This document shows positions 27,230 to 36,605 of a stretch of 64,000 bases of DNA, in pieces. A program made the translations under genes and the position numbers. Location of the stretch: assembly GCA_937625935.1 (NCBI GenBank), contig OW569373.1, positions 310,001 through 374,000 on the forward strand, in the 5' to 3' direction. The notes beneath the pieces are model-generated. The model did not search any database. It was not told the DNA's origin and was given only the letters and a program-made list of their open reading frames with translations. The DNA is from Tetramitus jugosus. Taxonomy: Eukaryota > Heterolobosea > Eutetramitea > Acrasida > Vahlkampfiidae. Within the stretch, counting starts at the first letter, position 1. Each line of letters starts with the position of its first letter.

Positions 27230-28010
27230 GATAGCTATATCAGTCAAGTGACCCATTCGGGAGGCTTCATACAATTTAAGAAAATGTGCTCCCCAACAAG
27301 GGGTGGAGTCAGAGACAGAAGGAAATCGTTTCCACTAGAGCCCGTTCTGTGGTTGAAATATGGAAGCAAAACTAGGTGCAATAAGGACATGAGAGTTGAG
27401 CATTGTCCAGTGCAAGGTCAAGCAATCCAGGATACAAAATAAAAGTTCTGTTGTCAGATCCCTTCAAGACAAATATCTTAACCGCGAATAACAACTCTTT
27501 GACAAGGGGAATCTGCCGAAAGGGAGGGTGATTGCCCAGTGGTTGTAACTTTCTGCCCACCATTCCTTTTCCTGCTCAAGTCGAAAGTCGAAAATTCCTA
27601 CCACCATATCAACAACTTTTCCGCAACTTAAGTGAACCATAGTAGCATTAGATCGAGCATCCGGGTGAGAAACCGAATGAAATTTGATCCATGTTTTGGA
27701 AGTATGTCGTATCGATGCAGATCATTCGTTGGTTTACCAGGGAAACCACCAAACGTAAACAAACATGTTGTCCTCCGCAATAAGCATCATCAGTACTCAA
27801 TGGTTCGGTTGCCGCACAATACTCTAGACTCGGATAATCTCCTCCTTGTTGAGAATCTTGTGGAACGGTTGAGTCAACTCCTTTCTCAAAGGATCACACA
27901 CCCTTAGAGCCTGTTCTGGAGTGAAAAAGGAAATATCAGATCCTCCATACCAATACGCTTTTCCTCCACCAGATACGATTGTGTGATTGAATCTGAGGTT
28001 TTAAAACATA
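27230..28010 (-). pseudogene. Decayed Kelch-repeat gene
   Basis: The 1.1 kb gap between the aminopeptidase and the next gene is not empty. Read on the minus strand in shifting frames it yields Kelch-like pieces in order: SGGGKAYWYGGSD (about 27973-27934) with EQALRVCDPLRKEL, FTFGGFPGKPTNDLHRYD (about 27760-27708), TWIKFHSVSHPDARSNATMV in another frame (about 27695-27636), GNHPPFRQIPLVKELL with IFVLKGSD (about 27535-27455), and WKRFPSVS...PCWGAHF (about 27335-27280). These follow the W...P..R.....(I/L)xxFGG...N(D)LxxYD rhythm of Kelch blades. Stops and at least three frame changes break them and no ATG-started frame covers more than one blade. I conclude a dead gene; a multi-intron live gene is less likely because the breaks lack clear GT-AG sites. 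Confidence 0.55.
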
Positions 28011-28126
28011 AGAATACATCTGTATACTATCATCCATAGCTCATCTCATGACTTGCGCAACATCATTGCTCCATCACTCCTTCCACTCCATACTCTCCAC
28101 ATCCAACTCATTGACGAATTTTTGGG

Positions 28127-28138
28127 TTTGGCGCCAAA
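28127..28138. promoter_or_regulatory. Perfect palindrome TTTGGCGCCAAA, E2F-like site
   Basis: This 12-bp palindrome lies 109 bp upstream of the ATG of the F-box/Rab-like gene. TTTSGCGC(S)AAA is the classical E2F/DP consensus. Binding is inferred from sequence only. Confidence 0.45.
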
Positions 28139-28246
28139 ATGGCCTCTACTTAAAATGTTTGTAAGAAAAAAGTAATTCGAGTTGGAACGAATTCTTGAGT
28201 TCCTTCCCCTCACAAAACCAGCCAAACAAAAAAACCATAATCGAAC

Positions 28247-29275
28247 ATGACTGTCGCAGCACTGAGCTGGGATGAGCTCTCCCAGGTTCTGCTCTTTCTC
28301 CCAGCGTCCGACGTGTGTCACTATTCGCAGACCAATTCCACTGCATATGACTGTATCCTATCCAACCAAGACTTGTGGTCAGTGCTCCTGCAGAGAGACT
28401 TTGCTTCCATAATTGAACAATTGAAGCAACCACAAACAGCAGCTATGCAGAGTATCGCTGCAGCCAGCAACATGGTGGTGGATCAAGCCTGTTGTGACGA
28501 AATGAAGAATTACGTGTGCTACTACGTGCGATTTTACCAATTTCCGTTCGATCGAGTCGAAGCCAGGTCCATGTACGATGAAATGAGCAATCACACGATT
28601 TCCAAGGTTTTATTCGGTGTGGCATCCAGTCCATTGAATCTGTTGGTGATGAACACTTTGAAAAACGGACAACTCGATAAACCACAGAATGGAAACTATC
28701 CCGTGATCGGTATCGATTTCATGCTGGCGTGTATGGCTTCGAGACAGCCAAAGGTGACTCCAAACTTTACAATTCAACTTTGGCAGATTGGTCCAACACC
28801 AGAGAGATTTCGAACTATTTCAAGGGCCTACTATCGTGGTGCTCAATGCATGGTGATCACAGTAGACACTCAACATGCATGGGAAGAAGATTATTCTACC
28901 GATCATCCATACAGTTCTTACGGTCCGAATTCTTTGTCGAGAGCTCTGGCAGCACTTAAAGAGAGTCAACCAGCTTTACATCTTGTGCCACCAAGGCCTT
29001 GCAAAGGTGTGTTGATTGTTGGTGTCGGTGTTTGGTCAGAAGAAGCACCCATTTCAAAACAGAGATTCCTCAATGATTGTGCTCGAGTGTTTGATATTTT
29101 GCCTTTGGAGTACTTTGAGTTGACCGGCGATAATGCCCCAGTAATGTCAGATATTATAATGAGACGTTTTTATGCATTCCATCAACAGGCTGCTCTGGAA
29201 GATCCAGAAATGGTTTCCACTCAACCGAGAGCACAACAAGAAGCGCCTCCACAATCGAGATGCATCTTAAGCTGA
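28247..29275 (+). CDS. F-box / degenerate Rab-like GTPase fusion with C-terminal CaaX box
   Basis: Encodes 342 aa from ATG 28247. Residues about 6-46 (LSWDELSQVLLFLPASDVCH then DLWSVLLQRDF) form an F-box. Residues about 118-315 align with a small GTPase of Rab type: KVLFGVASSPLNLLVMNTL at the P-loop, YPVIGIDFML (switch I TIGVDF), IQLWQIGPTPERFRTISRAY then YRGAQCMVITVD (switch II and the RabF motifs), and FELTGDNA at the SAK loop. Nucleotide-binding residues are gone: no GKS/T, WDTAGQE reads WQIGPTPE, NKxD is absent. The protein ends SRCILS, a CaaX box suited to farnesylation. I infer a membrane-anchored SCF adaptor that uses a pseudo-GTPase to bind substrate or effectors. Confidence 0.75.
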   Translation: MTVAALSWDELSQVLLFLPASDVCHYSQTNSTAYDCILSNQDLWSVLLQRDFASIIEQLKQPQTAAMQSIAAASNMVVDQACCDEMKNYVCYYVRFYQFPFDRVEARSMYDEMSNHTISKVLFGVASSPLNLLVMNTLKNGQLDKPQNGNYPVIGIDFMLACMASRQPKVTPNFTIQLWQIGPTPERFRTISRAYYRGAQCMVITVDTQHAWEEDYSTDHPYSSYGPNSLSRALAALKESQPALHLVPPRPCKGVLIVGVGVWSEEAPISKQRFLNDCARVFDILPLEYFELTGDNAPVMSDIIMRRFYAFHQQAALEDPEMVSTQPRAQQEAPPQSRCILS

Positions 29276-29336
29276 GCAATAAGCGAATTTGTAACACAAC
29301 GTAAAATCTGGAACAAAAAGTATCTCAAAATGCGAT

Positions 29337-29409
29337 CTCCTCCAGTTGGGCTCGAACCAACGACCTGCAGGTTAACAGCCTGACGCTCTACCAACTGAGC
29401 CATGGAGGA
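29337..29409 (-). tRNA. tRNA-Asn (GTT)
   Basis: The minus strand folds as a 73-nt cloverleaf: acceptor TCCTCCA/TGGAGGA (7 bp, perfect), D stem GCTC/GAGC, anticodon loop CTGTTAA with GTT at positions 34-36, T stem GTTGG/CCAAC with TTCGAGC loop. The anticodon stem has one U-C mismatch at its top pair. Box A (TGGCTCAGTTGG) and box B (GGTTCGAGCCC) are intact. TTTT at 8-11 nt past the end (29326-29329) can terminate Pol III. There is no intron and CCA is not encoded. Confidence 0.93.
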
Positions 29410-29704
29410 ATTATGTTAATTCTCCGAATTAGCAGACGTCAGTCGAACTGCGAGAAAAGCAGGAAAAACGGGATAACATGTCTGGTGATTGGAATACGGC
29501 AACAGCCGTTATGCAGTGTGGACCACTGCACGGAAGGGCTCACCAAGTGTGAGAGAGTCCGTCATTACTGGCAATGGTGTCTCTCAGTCAGCTTTGCAGC
29601 GCTGGCCGATGAATTCAAACGGAAATAAACGGAGGTTTATTATGAGAGTTTTGAATAGAGTGGCAAGAGATTCTCAGTTGTATTCGGGTTCAGATAAATG
29701 CTGT
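29410..29704. other. Intergenic region downstream of the tRNA, no gene seen
   Basis: About 295 bp between tRNA-Asn and the 3' end of the monooxygenase. Two overlapping plus-strand frames of 71 and 102 codons have no recognisable content. It contains the 5' control region of the tRNA and the 3' end of the monooxygenase transcript. Confidence 0.3.
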
Positions 29705-31229
29705 TCATTTGATAATGTATTTTTCGATGACAGGAAGGTAGGATACCAAAGAAGACGCCATTACTGCTTGTTTGTAGGATACATGAGGATCGACTAGGAT
29801 ATCAGCGCTTCGACCATTCTTAGTTGGAGGCTTTCCTCCCATCGTCCTCAAAACGTTGGAGATTGGATTTTTCAGCCTGTCTTGAGCGAGAATAACCTTT
29901 CCTAAGAACTCACTTCCCGATGTCAGAAGAGGCCCTGCACCATATCTCGGTTGACCCGTGCCCAGGAAGTAAATGTTTCGATATTCGGGAACAAACATGC
30001 CAAATATCAATTGCGGGACATTGTCAATGGTCTCCACATACGATTTCAATAATGGTATACTATTGTAGTAACCAGTACAACAAACAATCATATCTACTTC
30101 AATAGAAGTACCATCTACAAAATTGACAGTTTTTCCACCAGGAAAGCTCTCAATGTCAGAGTGTGGTGCTATGCTGCCCAATCGAATATAATGCAACAAT
30201 TCAGAGTTGATGGTTGGATGGTGCTCAAACAATCTATGATCTGGTTTTTGTAATCCATATTTTTCATAGCGACCAAACACGACAAATGTTAGGAACTCCA
30301 AAAGAAGCTTCTGCAACCAGAGAGGTATATATGGACGAATCAACTCAACTGTTGGCACTCCCAGAATGGATCTAGGAATGAACCAATAACCTCTCCTGAG
30401 AGAAATATGAGTCTCCTGTGAGAATCGAGCACTCTCAACAGATATATCACATGTAGAGTTACCACCACCAATCACCAACACTCGCTTTCCTACCAATTGC
30501 TCAGGTTTCTTGTAATCTTTGGAATGGATCAACTCACCAGTAAATAATTCTTGTCCCGTGTACTTTGGCATTCTGCGATCCCAATGATGGCCGTTAGCAA
30601 TGACAACCCTTGTAGACAAGTGTTCTTTCCGTGCCTGTTGCCAAGTCCCTGATAGTCACCTTCCATGTCTTTCCATCATCTTGAGCCACCAAATTCGTTA
30701 CTTCACTCTGAAAAGAAATGTGTTGTCTCAAACGAAAGAAATCACAATAGTCATTCATGTACTTGACCATTTGTTTCGCACTGGGAAAGTCAGGATAGCT
30801 CTCAGGCATTGGCCAATCCTTGTACTCTGTTGTTTTCTTGCTGCTAATAATGTGTACCGTATCGTACACACCATTGTACCAATTTCCACCAATCTGAGCA
30901 TTTCGTTCGACAGCATCAAACGCAATGTGATGACGTTTCAATGAACCACAGACTGCCAAGCCAGAAAATCCAGCACCAATCACCAAAAACTTGTCCTTTG
31001 TGTCCAGAGCTTCATCTTTGGAAGCTTGATTCTTGTCGGCGGGCTCCTCTGTCCTCTCCTTTGCTTTAGCTTCTAGGTCTTCTTCTTGTTGCTTTTTCTT
31101 CACCAGATAGTGCTTGTAGCGATGATGAGACTGTATGGGATCACTCCAGTAGAACAGTACATCTGACCAATAGATAAAATAGAGAGCCAGTGCCAGAACA
31201 CCAACAGAAACAACCACCGCCAAAAACAT
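29705..31229 (-). CDS. Flavin-containing monooxygenase-like protein, reading frame broken by one base
   Basis: Two overlapping minus-strand frames encode one enzyme: 31229-30594 (211 codons, N-terminal) and the frame that continues to 29705. The N-part has a membrane anchor (VVVSVGVLALALYFIYWSDV, about 5-24), the FAD fold FLVIGAGFSGLAVCGSL (about 81-97), and GGNWYNGVYDTVHIISSK. The C-part has VVIANGHHWDRR, the second dinucleotide fold VLVIGGGNSTCDISVE for NADPH, IVCCTGYYNSIPLL and YFLGTGQPRYG. These are the FMO/Baeyer-Villiger-type blocks in correct order. The frames differ by one base at a GGG run (CCC on the plus strand, 30607-30609); one G fewer would join VYK to VVIANG directly. A pseudogene, an assembly error and +1 frameshifting are all possible. 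Confidence 0.8.
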
Positions 31230-31439
31230 GATCCAAGTTCTTTGAGTTTGTTTCTGGCGGGAGAACTCACAGACGGAGAAATAGGAGAAAATATGTCGGA
31301 CAGTCCCGATAGTTCAAATGCATTCCCGGCTTGTCAGAAATAACATCTCGACTCCAGAAAAGCTTCTCTCGTGTATGTGATTCGAAAGATAACTTTGCCA
31401 TAAATCCCATAAACTCAACACACTCGTCGTTACAGAACC

Positions 31440-32982
31440 ATGTCATCCGCATGCATTGATATTATCGCTGTCAGGCAACCTGATGGATCCATAAAGACCT
31501 CTCCGTTCTTCGTCCGATTCTCTAATGCTTCTCCACGAACGCAAGTTGTAACGATTCGTACAGTGTCTCAACCTAAAAGTCAAGATGTCAATCCAGAGAA
31601 AGAGGAGAGCTCGAACTATCCAATTGCTCCTGATGTTTCGCGAGTAGATCACCCTCAAAACACCATGGAGAGTTTTATTAACAGATATATGTCAAATCCT
31701 ATGAGCTCAGGATCTCCGGTCTCTACTAACCTGCCCTTGTCAAAGCAAGATATAGAATCAGATCACCGTTGTGACTCTCCTCAGCAGGTCTCATCCCCTC
31801 TATCCCCTGAGTCCATATTGGAGACTGTGCAATCGGAACAATGTTTTATGCTGGAGAAGGGTCACTACTTTCCATCTTTCTTTACCACCAAAGGACTTAT
31901 GAATCAGGAGAGTGTCTTGTTCACTTCACGGAGAGCAAGCCGAAAATTAAGCATGCTGAAGCAACCTCAACAATTCCAGAACGAAGGTACAGATTGCCTT
32001 ACTCCTACTCCTGACTCTTCCGACGTTGAGTCTAGTCCTAGCACATCATCTAGTCCTATGACGCCCACTAGGAGTAAGCTATCATTCTCTGATCGGTGGA
32101 TCAGATCAATCGAAAGCGAAGCTCCCTCGTACGAACAATTGTCACCAACAAGTCAATTTGTGGTATGTTACACTTTATCTGATGCTCTTTATACTTCAGG
32201 AATCTAATGAAATTATTACCAGGAATTGTTGCATTTGTCAGAAGACGTGACACACATTGAGTTTGTGGCCAATGGAGAAACAATTCAAGGCAGAATATTT
32301 CTTTGGAACTACAATGACCAAATTATTATATCAGATGTAGATGGAACCATCACAAAGTCTGATGTCATGGGTCAATTGAAGACTCGGTTGGGACTGGACC
32401 ATACACATAGTGGCATAGCTCGATTGTATTCAAGATTTCAACGACTAGGATACCGAATTATGTATCTCACAGCGAGACCGATCACTCAGTTCAAATTTAC
32501 ACGAGATTACATTGACAATATCGATCAACATAGAGAAAGAATGCCACTAGGACCAATTATCTGCACCCCAAACACACCATGGAACTCAATTGCCCGAGAA
32601 GTGATTATTCGAAGGCCGGAAACATTCAAAATCCCAATTCTAAGTGCAATCAAAGTCCTTTTCTTAGATAATCCTTTTGTAGCTGGCTGGGGCAACCGAG
32701 TGAGTATGTAACATTCTAATCATCTATTTAGTCTTGACAAATCTCCTAACACAAATCTTCCACGCTCTAGCGGACTGTTTCAGTTATCGATCTGTAGGTG
32801 TGAGCCCTTCGCTCTCATTTCAAGTGAATCCAAGGGGCGAAATCCAAGTGCACTCTACCAATTCGCACTTTAAGTCCCATTCAGCTTTCGAATCAGTTTT
32901 CGAAACTATGGGTCTGTTTCCTATCGTGCATGATATTTCCTTGACCAAAAATCCTGCCTCTAATCCAGAGTTTCATTCCTAA
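31440..32982 (+). CDS. Lipin-type phosphatidate phosphatase (three exons)
   Basis: Exons 31440-32162, 32223-32703 and 32771-32982 give 471 aa. Intron 1 (60 nt, GTATGT...ACCAG) is phase 0; intron 2 (67 nt, GTATGT...TCTAG) is phase 1 and rebuilds WGNRVTDCFSYRSVG. The N-LIP part is IDIIAVRQPDGSIKTSPFFV (about 6-25). The LNS2/HAD domain holds IIISDVDGTITKSDVMG (catalytic DxDxT), HTHSGIARLYSRF, LTARPITQ, EVIIRRPETFKI and VNPRGEIQ. Lipin dephosphorylates phosphatidate to diacylglycerol. The ATG coincides with the Leu of the family's TLSG motif, so the usual first 20-25 N-LIP residues are missing; an upstream exon was sought but not found. The Ser/Pro-rich middle is shorter than in animals. Confidence 0.88.
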
Positions 32983-33586
32983 ACAGAGCATGGAATTCTA
33001 ATTTGCCATGTATTGTCGTTGTAAAGCTTTGACATCTGTTGTATCTGTGTGACGACAGGCGTTGGTATAAATATTCAAGCTCAAGGCCTTTGAAAAGTAA
33101 AAGTCGCTTGAAAATGGTTCCACTTTTGTTATCAGATTGGAAGCATAAACTTGTTTCTCTTCATGTTTGACACAGCAAATCCGTTGTTGACGTGGTTCCA
33201 AAGCACTTGCATATTCGGACAAATCCAAGAATAGTCATTTGTGCCGCAGACTTTTCTTGATTGGGAAACTTGACGCTTCCAAACACTCCAATAGCTCCCA
33301 AATCCACTCTTCCAAACGACCCAGCGAGAAAAGTGTGCGCCCACTCTACCAACTCTAAGAATACGAAGCAACAAGAAGCACAATAACGAGAGAGAAGGCC
33401 GTATCATCAGCTGGTACAACTCACAACAACATCAACAACATCCTTCCTCTCACACACTCACCAACAACACCAACATCAATACTTGATCAAAATTTGTCCG
33501 TGTGTGCAAAGTCGTCAGAAGAAGAAAAATCAACTACACCTTGAGAGAGAGAGACAGAACCAAGATATCCATTTTTCTACCAAGTG
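32983..33586. other. Intergenic region, no confident gene
   Basis: 604 bp between two plus-strand genes. The minus strand has overlapping frames of 60-95 codons (33132-33419) with Trp/Cys-rich composition, such as WVVWKSGFGSYWSVWKR and CGTNDYSWICPN, which might be a gene remnant, but I recognise no family. The last 150 bp are CAA/AAC-rich and probably leader of the next gene; a (GA)n tract lies at 33543-33555. Confidence 0.3.
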
Positions 33587-36481
33587 ATGCTCTCACTTTT
33601 TCCTCAACTCCAATTTTATCAACATGTTGACAATCACAACACCATCAACAACAATAATAACAATAGCAATGATACTTGTTGTTGTTGTTGTTGCTGTTGT
33701 GCTTGTGATTGTCAATCATCCTTTGATGAAGAATCAACAACAACAAGAACAACAACAACGATCACAACAACAATAATCACCATCACATCAACAACAACAT
33801 CAACAATCACAGCATGTGTTCAACGGACAAAACAAGCACTGTTCACAATCATTCACACACTATCTATTCTAGTATGGTCCGTCATTGTGTACTATCGGCG
33901 GAACACTCGACAACAACAGTACAATGATAACACAACAATCATCAATCATCATCACACTCGTATTGCTAATAATAATAGGAATAGCAGTAATAGTCGGAGT
34001 AGTAGTCGTTTTTATCAATTTATTTTAATGATTTGGATGTGCATGTTACTCATGTTGATACTGATGAATCATTTCTCTGCTGGACAATGGAGTGTTCATG
34101 CACATGATGATAATTCAAACACTGCTGGTAGTGCTGCGAGAAAAATGAAAGTTCACGAACAACAAAAGTACAGTCCTCTCAATTACTATATGCACATACC
34201 GAGTATGTTGTTGTTGCGCAGTGACACCAATGTGAATCGATTGGAGGCATACAAGGGAGTCTTGTGCCCACCAGCTCTCTTTGCTTTTCATCCTGTTCAA
34301 GCGAATTCTAGACCTGTTTTAACAGAGTATCCCACAATGGATCGTCCATTTCCAGTTTTGCAGAATGACGATAGTGGTAGTAGTGATAGTGGTAATAATA
34401 ATAATGATGATAATAATGATAATGATGATAGTGAACCTCCTAGCAAGCGTAAGCCATCTGGATCCGCATCGCCGTCACCCTCTCCATCTCCATCTCCATC
34501 AACGTCTACCTCACCCTCTCCATCTCCATCACCTGAACCTGAACCTTCTATATATGCATCTCCTTCATCATCTTTGTCAGAATGTCCTGAACCATCAAAT
34601 TCCGATACGCCATCACCCTGTTCGAGTAGTAAGCTCGATGAAGATGAAGACGAAGGGGAATATGATGACGATAGTGCACTCATTCATCAACCTGTGACGA
34701 ACATGAATATGATGCTGACTGAATTTGGAGATCAGACTCAACCAGTGCAACTCTTGTCATCGCATCCATGTTTCAATCAACACTCGAAACCAACTCTCAC
34801 AGCTCTTGTCAACGATCAGACGTATCGTGTCTCTTATGTTGCTGCCAACGCAGGAACAATCGACTACTCTCTTCATGTTTTTGATTATGGAATGAAGGAG
34901 AATGGAGGGTTGGTTCAATCGAACAAGTACTATCCTGAGAGTACGACTGGAGCACCGGATCTGAGCGCTCAAGGCATTCCCTTCTCCTGTCCCAATTGTG
35001 TTGAAGTGATATCGAAACGAGCACAGGCATATGCCGTACCATCCGCTCTCATGAATCGAGATGGAACATTGTTGCGCAGAAACAACATTAGTAACTCATC
35101 GGTTCTGTTCTATTTGGCCAATGCAGTTGATGTTCCAACAAGTCGCAGATCTATTGATCTTGTGATGCGCTCTTTTGAGTACAGTGACAAGATGATTACC
35201 AAGACGGATAGAGTAGTTGTGTCCTCGGTCGATCTAGGCGTCAAAAAATCGACACATTATGCAAATGAGCTAAAATGGAGTGAGATGAACACTCCCTTTA
35301 TCTCAATCGCTTCATCAAAACACTTTGAAGGGCAAGTGGACAGTCAACTGAACGCTCTGATTTATTCCTTCTCCAAATACAAGTACATCAAGGATATCTC
35401 ATCGAATGAGCTGGATTTCCAAGGAATCTCGTATCAGTGGTACTCTCTCAAGGATCCGAGCAAGTTGTCTGCGCCAGTGCTAGTCGATCCATTGGGTATT
35501 ACGGGCAGTGTTCAATTCGTACATCAGAGTCATGTCGTGTTCGCTTATTGGAGAACATCTCAGGAAAGCAACTTTATTGACGTTGTGTACACATATTGTC
35601 ACTACTTGAATTGCTCGAGTACAATTCAGACGAATCAAGTGGTATTGGCTACGATGAGACAGAATGTGTTCCGAATGACCAATCCACCTCACATCACTGT
35701 TGTTTTAAACGACACCGATGTGACCCGTTCCAAGGTGGTTATTACCCACCTGAGAGGTGCTGTTCTATATCATGTCATATGTGATTCGATTGATTGCTCA
35801 TCGTACTATAGAAAGAGTGCAATTGTTCCCAATTTCCCAAACAATTACGACGACAATATGCGTGTGGAGATTATTGGAGCTCAATTCTATCACTACAACG
35901 TATGGAATCGAACGACCAATATTGCAATGATTGCAACTGGAGTGTCTCATCCCCTTCTAGGCGTTACTGTGTATGTGACTCCCATCTCGAACCACACTGC
36001 AATCAAGAATCAAGTCTTCTCAGAGTGTACGTACTCGGCAGGAGACATGTGTCTAGCAGCACAGAACATGTTTCATTACTCTACTGATGTGTGCCAATCC
36101 CCAGATTCAGTGAAGCGAAAAGTAGATTTAAGAATCATAGCAATTGTTGCATTAGGTGTTGTGTGTGTTGGTCTGGTGGTTGTCATTGTAATCGCAGTGT
36201 TCCTCGTGCGTAGACTGTTCCTTCGAAGGAAGAGCAAGTCTCTCGCATTTGTGCCATCATCACTCATACAAACAATGAACACAAGCAGTACCCTGGGCAC
36301 AAATAATCGTCATTTCAACTGCGTGCCCTCTCAACCAAAGTTTGCTCCTCCTTCTTTGGATGACGACTTGGCTGCTGAGCAATTGACTCTTGATATTGAA
36401 CTGGGTGCCGTGAGCAGCAGAGTCGAGAACAGAATTCGGAATGAATCGAACTCTGCTCCTGCACCTCAAGAATTTCAATAA
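33587..36481 (+). CDS. Large single-pass membrane glycoprotein of unknown family
   Basis: The frame from ATG 33587 encodes 964 aa. Its first 147 residues are microsatellite-coded (poly-Asn, eight Cys in a row, Thr runs); an in-frame ATG at 34028 gives 817 aa beginning MIWMCMLLMLILMNHFSAG, a good signal peptide, and I regard it as the more likely start of the mature precursor. Next come an acidic Ser/Asp/Asn tract, a (Ser-Pro)n stretch, and an ectodomain of about 550 residues with many NxS/T sites, CFNQHSK and FSCPNC cysteines and repeated strands that look beta-propeller-like (SVLFYLANAVDVPTSRRSID, GSVQFVHQSHVVFAYW). A transmembrane helix near the end (IIAIVALGVVCVGLVVVIVI) precedes a 90-residue cytosolic tail. 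No family recognised. Confidence 0.6.
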   Translation: MLSLFPQLQFYQHVDNHNTINNNNNNSNDTCCCCCCCCACDCQSSFDEESTTTRTTTTITTTIITITSTTTSTITACVQRTKQALFTIIHTLSILVWSVIVYYRRNTRQQQYNDNTTIINHHHTRIANNNRNSSNSRSSSRFYQFILMIWMCMLLMLILMNHFSAGQWSVHAHDDNSNTAGSAARKMKVHEQQKYSPLNYYMHIPSMLLLRSDTNVNRLEAYKGVLCPPALFAFHPVQANSRPVLTEYPTMDRPFPVLQNDDSGSSDSGNNNNDDNNDNDDSEPPSKRKPSGSASPSPSPSPSPSTSTSPSPSPSPEPEPSIYASPSSSLSECPEPSNSDTPSPCSSSKLDEDEDEGEYDDDSALIHQPVTNMNMMLTEFGDQTQPVQLLSSHPCFNQHSKPTLTALVNDQTYRVSYVAANAGTIDYSLHVFDYGMKENGGLVQSNKYYPESTTGAPDLSAQGIPFSCPNCVEVISKRAQAYAVPSALMNRDGTLLRRNNISNSSVLFYLANAVDVPTSRRSIDLVMRSFEYSDKMITKTDRVVVSSVDLGVKKSTHYANELKWSEMNTPFISIASSKHFEGQVDSQLNALIYSFSKYKYIKDISSNELDFQGISYQWYSLKDPSKLSAPVLVDPLGITGSVQFVHQSHVVFAYWRTSQESNFIDVVYTYCHYLNCSSTIQTNQVVLATMRQNVFRMTNPPHITVVLNDTDVTRSKVVITHLRGAVLYHVICDSIDCSSYYRKSAIVPNFPNNYDDNMRVEIIGAQFYHYNVWNRTTNIAMIATGVSHPLLGVTVYVTPISNHTAIKNQVFSECTYSAGDMCLAAQNMFHYSTDVCQSPDSVKRKVDLRIIAIVALGVVCVGLVVVIVIAVFLVRRLFLRRKSKSLAFVPSSLIQTMNTSSTLGTNNRHFNCVPSQPKFAPPSLDDDLAAEQLTLDIELGAVSSRVENRIRNESNSAPAPQEFQ
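34468..34544 (+). repeat. Imperfect hexanucleotide repeat (TCTCCA)n encoding Ser-Pro repeats
   Basis: Tandem TCA/TCT-CCN hexamers code for about twelve Ser-Pro dipeptides followed by Glu-Pro, in the stalk of the membrane glycoprotein. Such SP stretches are commonly extended and O-glycosylated. Confidence 0.8.
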
Positions 36482-36605
36482 AGACAAACTAACAAACACT
36501 CCTCGATTAATTTTACCAAAAGCATTTTCATTCAGTTCCATGTGATCCATAAAATTGAGATCAACAAACAAACTCAAAAAACCTAAAACATCTTGATCAC
36601 AAGCC

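Noticed and set aside
29413-29797. Possible small gene or RNA downstream of tRNA-Asn
   Set aside because: A short inverted pair near GCAGTGTGGACCACTGC (29513-29529) was considered as a structured RNA, but nothing else supports it and the frames are unremarkable.
33132-33419. Trp/Cys-rich minus-strand frame of 95 codons
   Set aside because: It begins at a non-ATG codon and matches no family I know; two competing frames overlap it. It may be a remnant but cannot be supported.
34468-34544. CRISPR-like or minisatellite array at the (TCTCCA)n stretch
   Set aside because: No spacers and simple in-frame hexamers encoding Ser-Pro; a coding microsatellite explains it.
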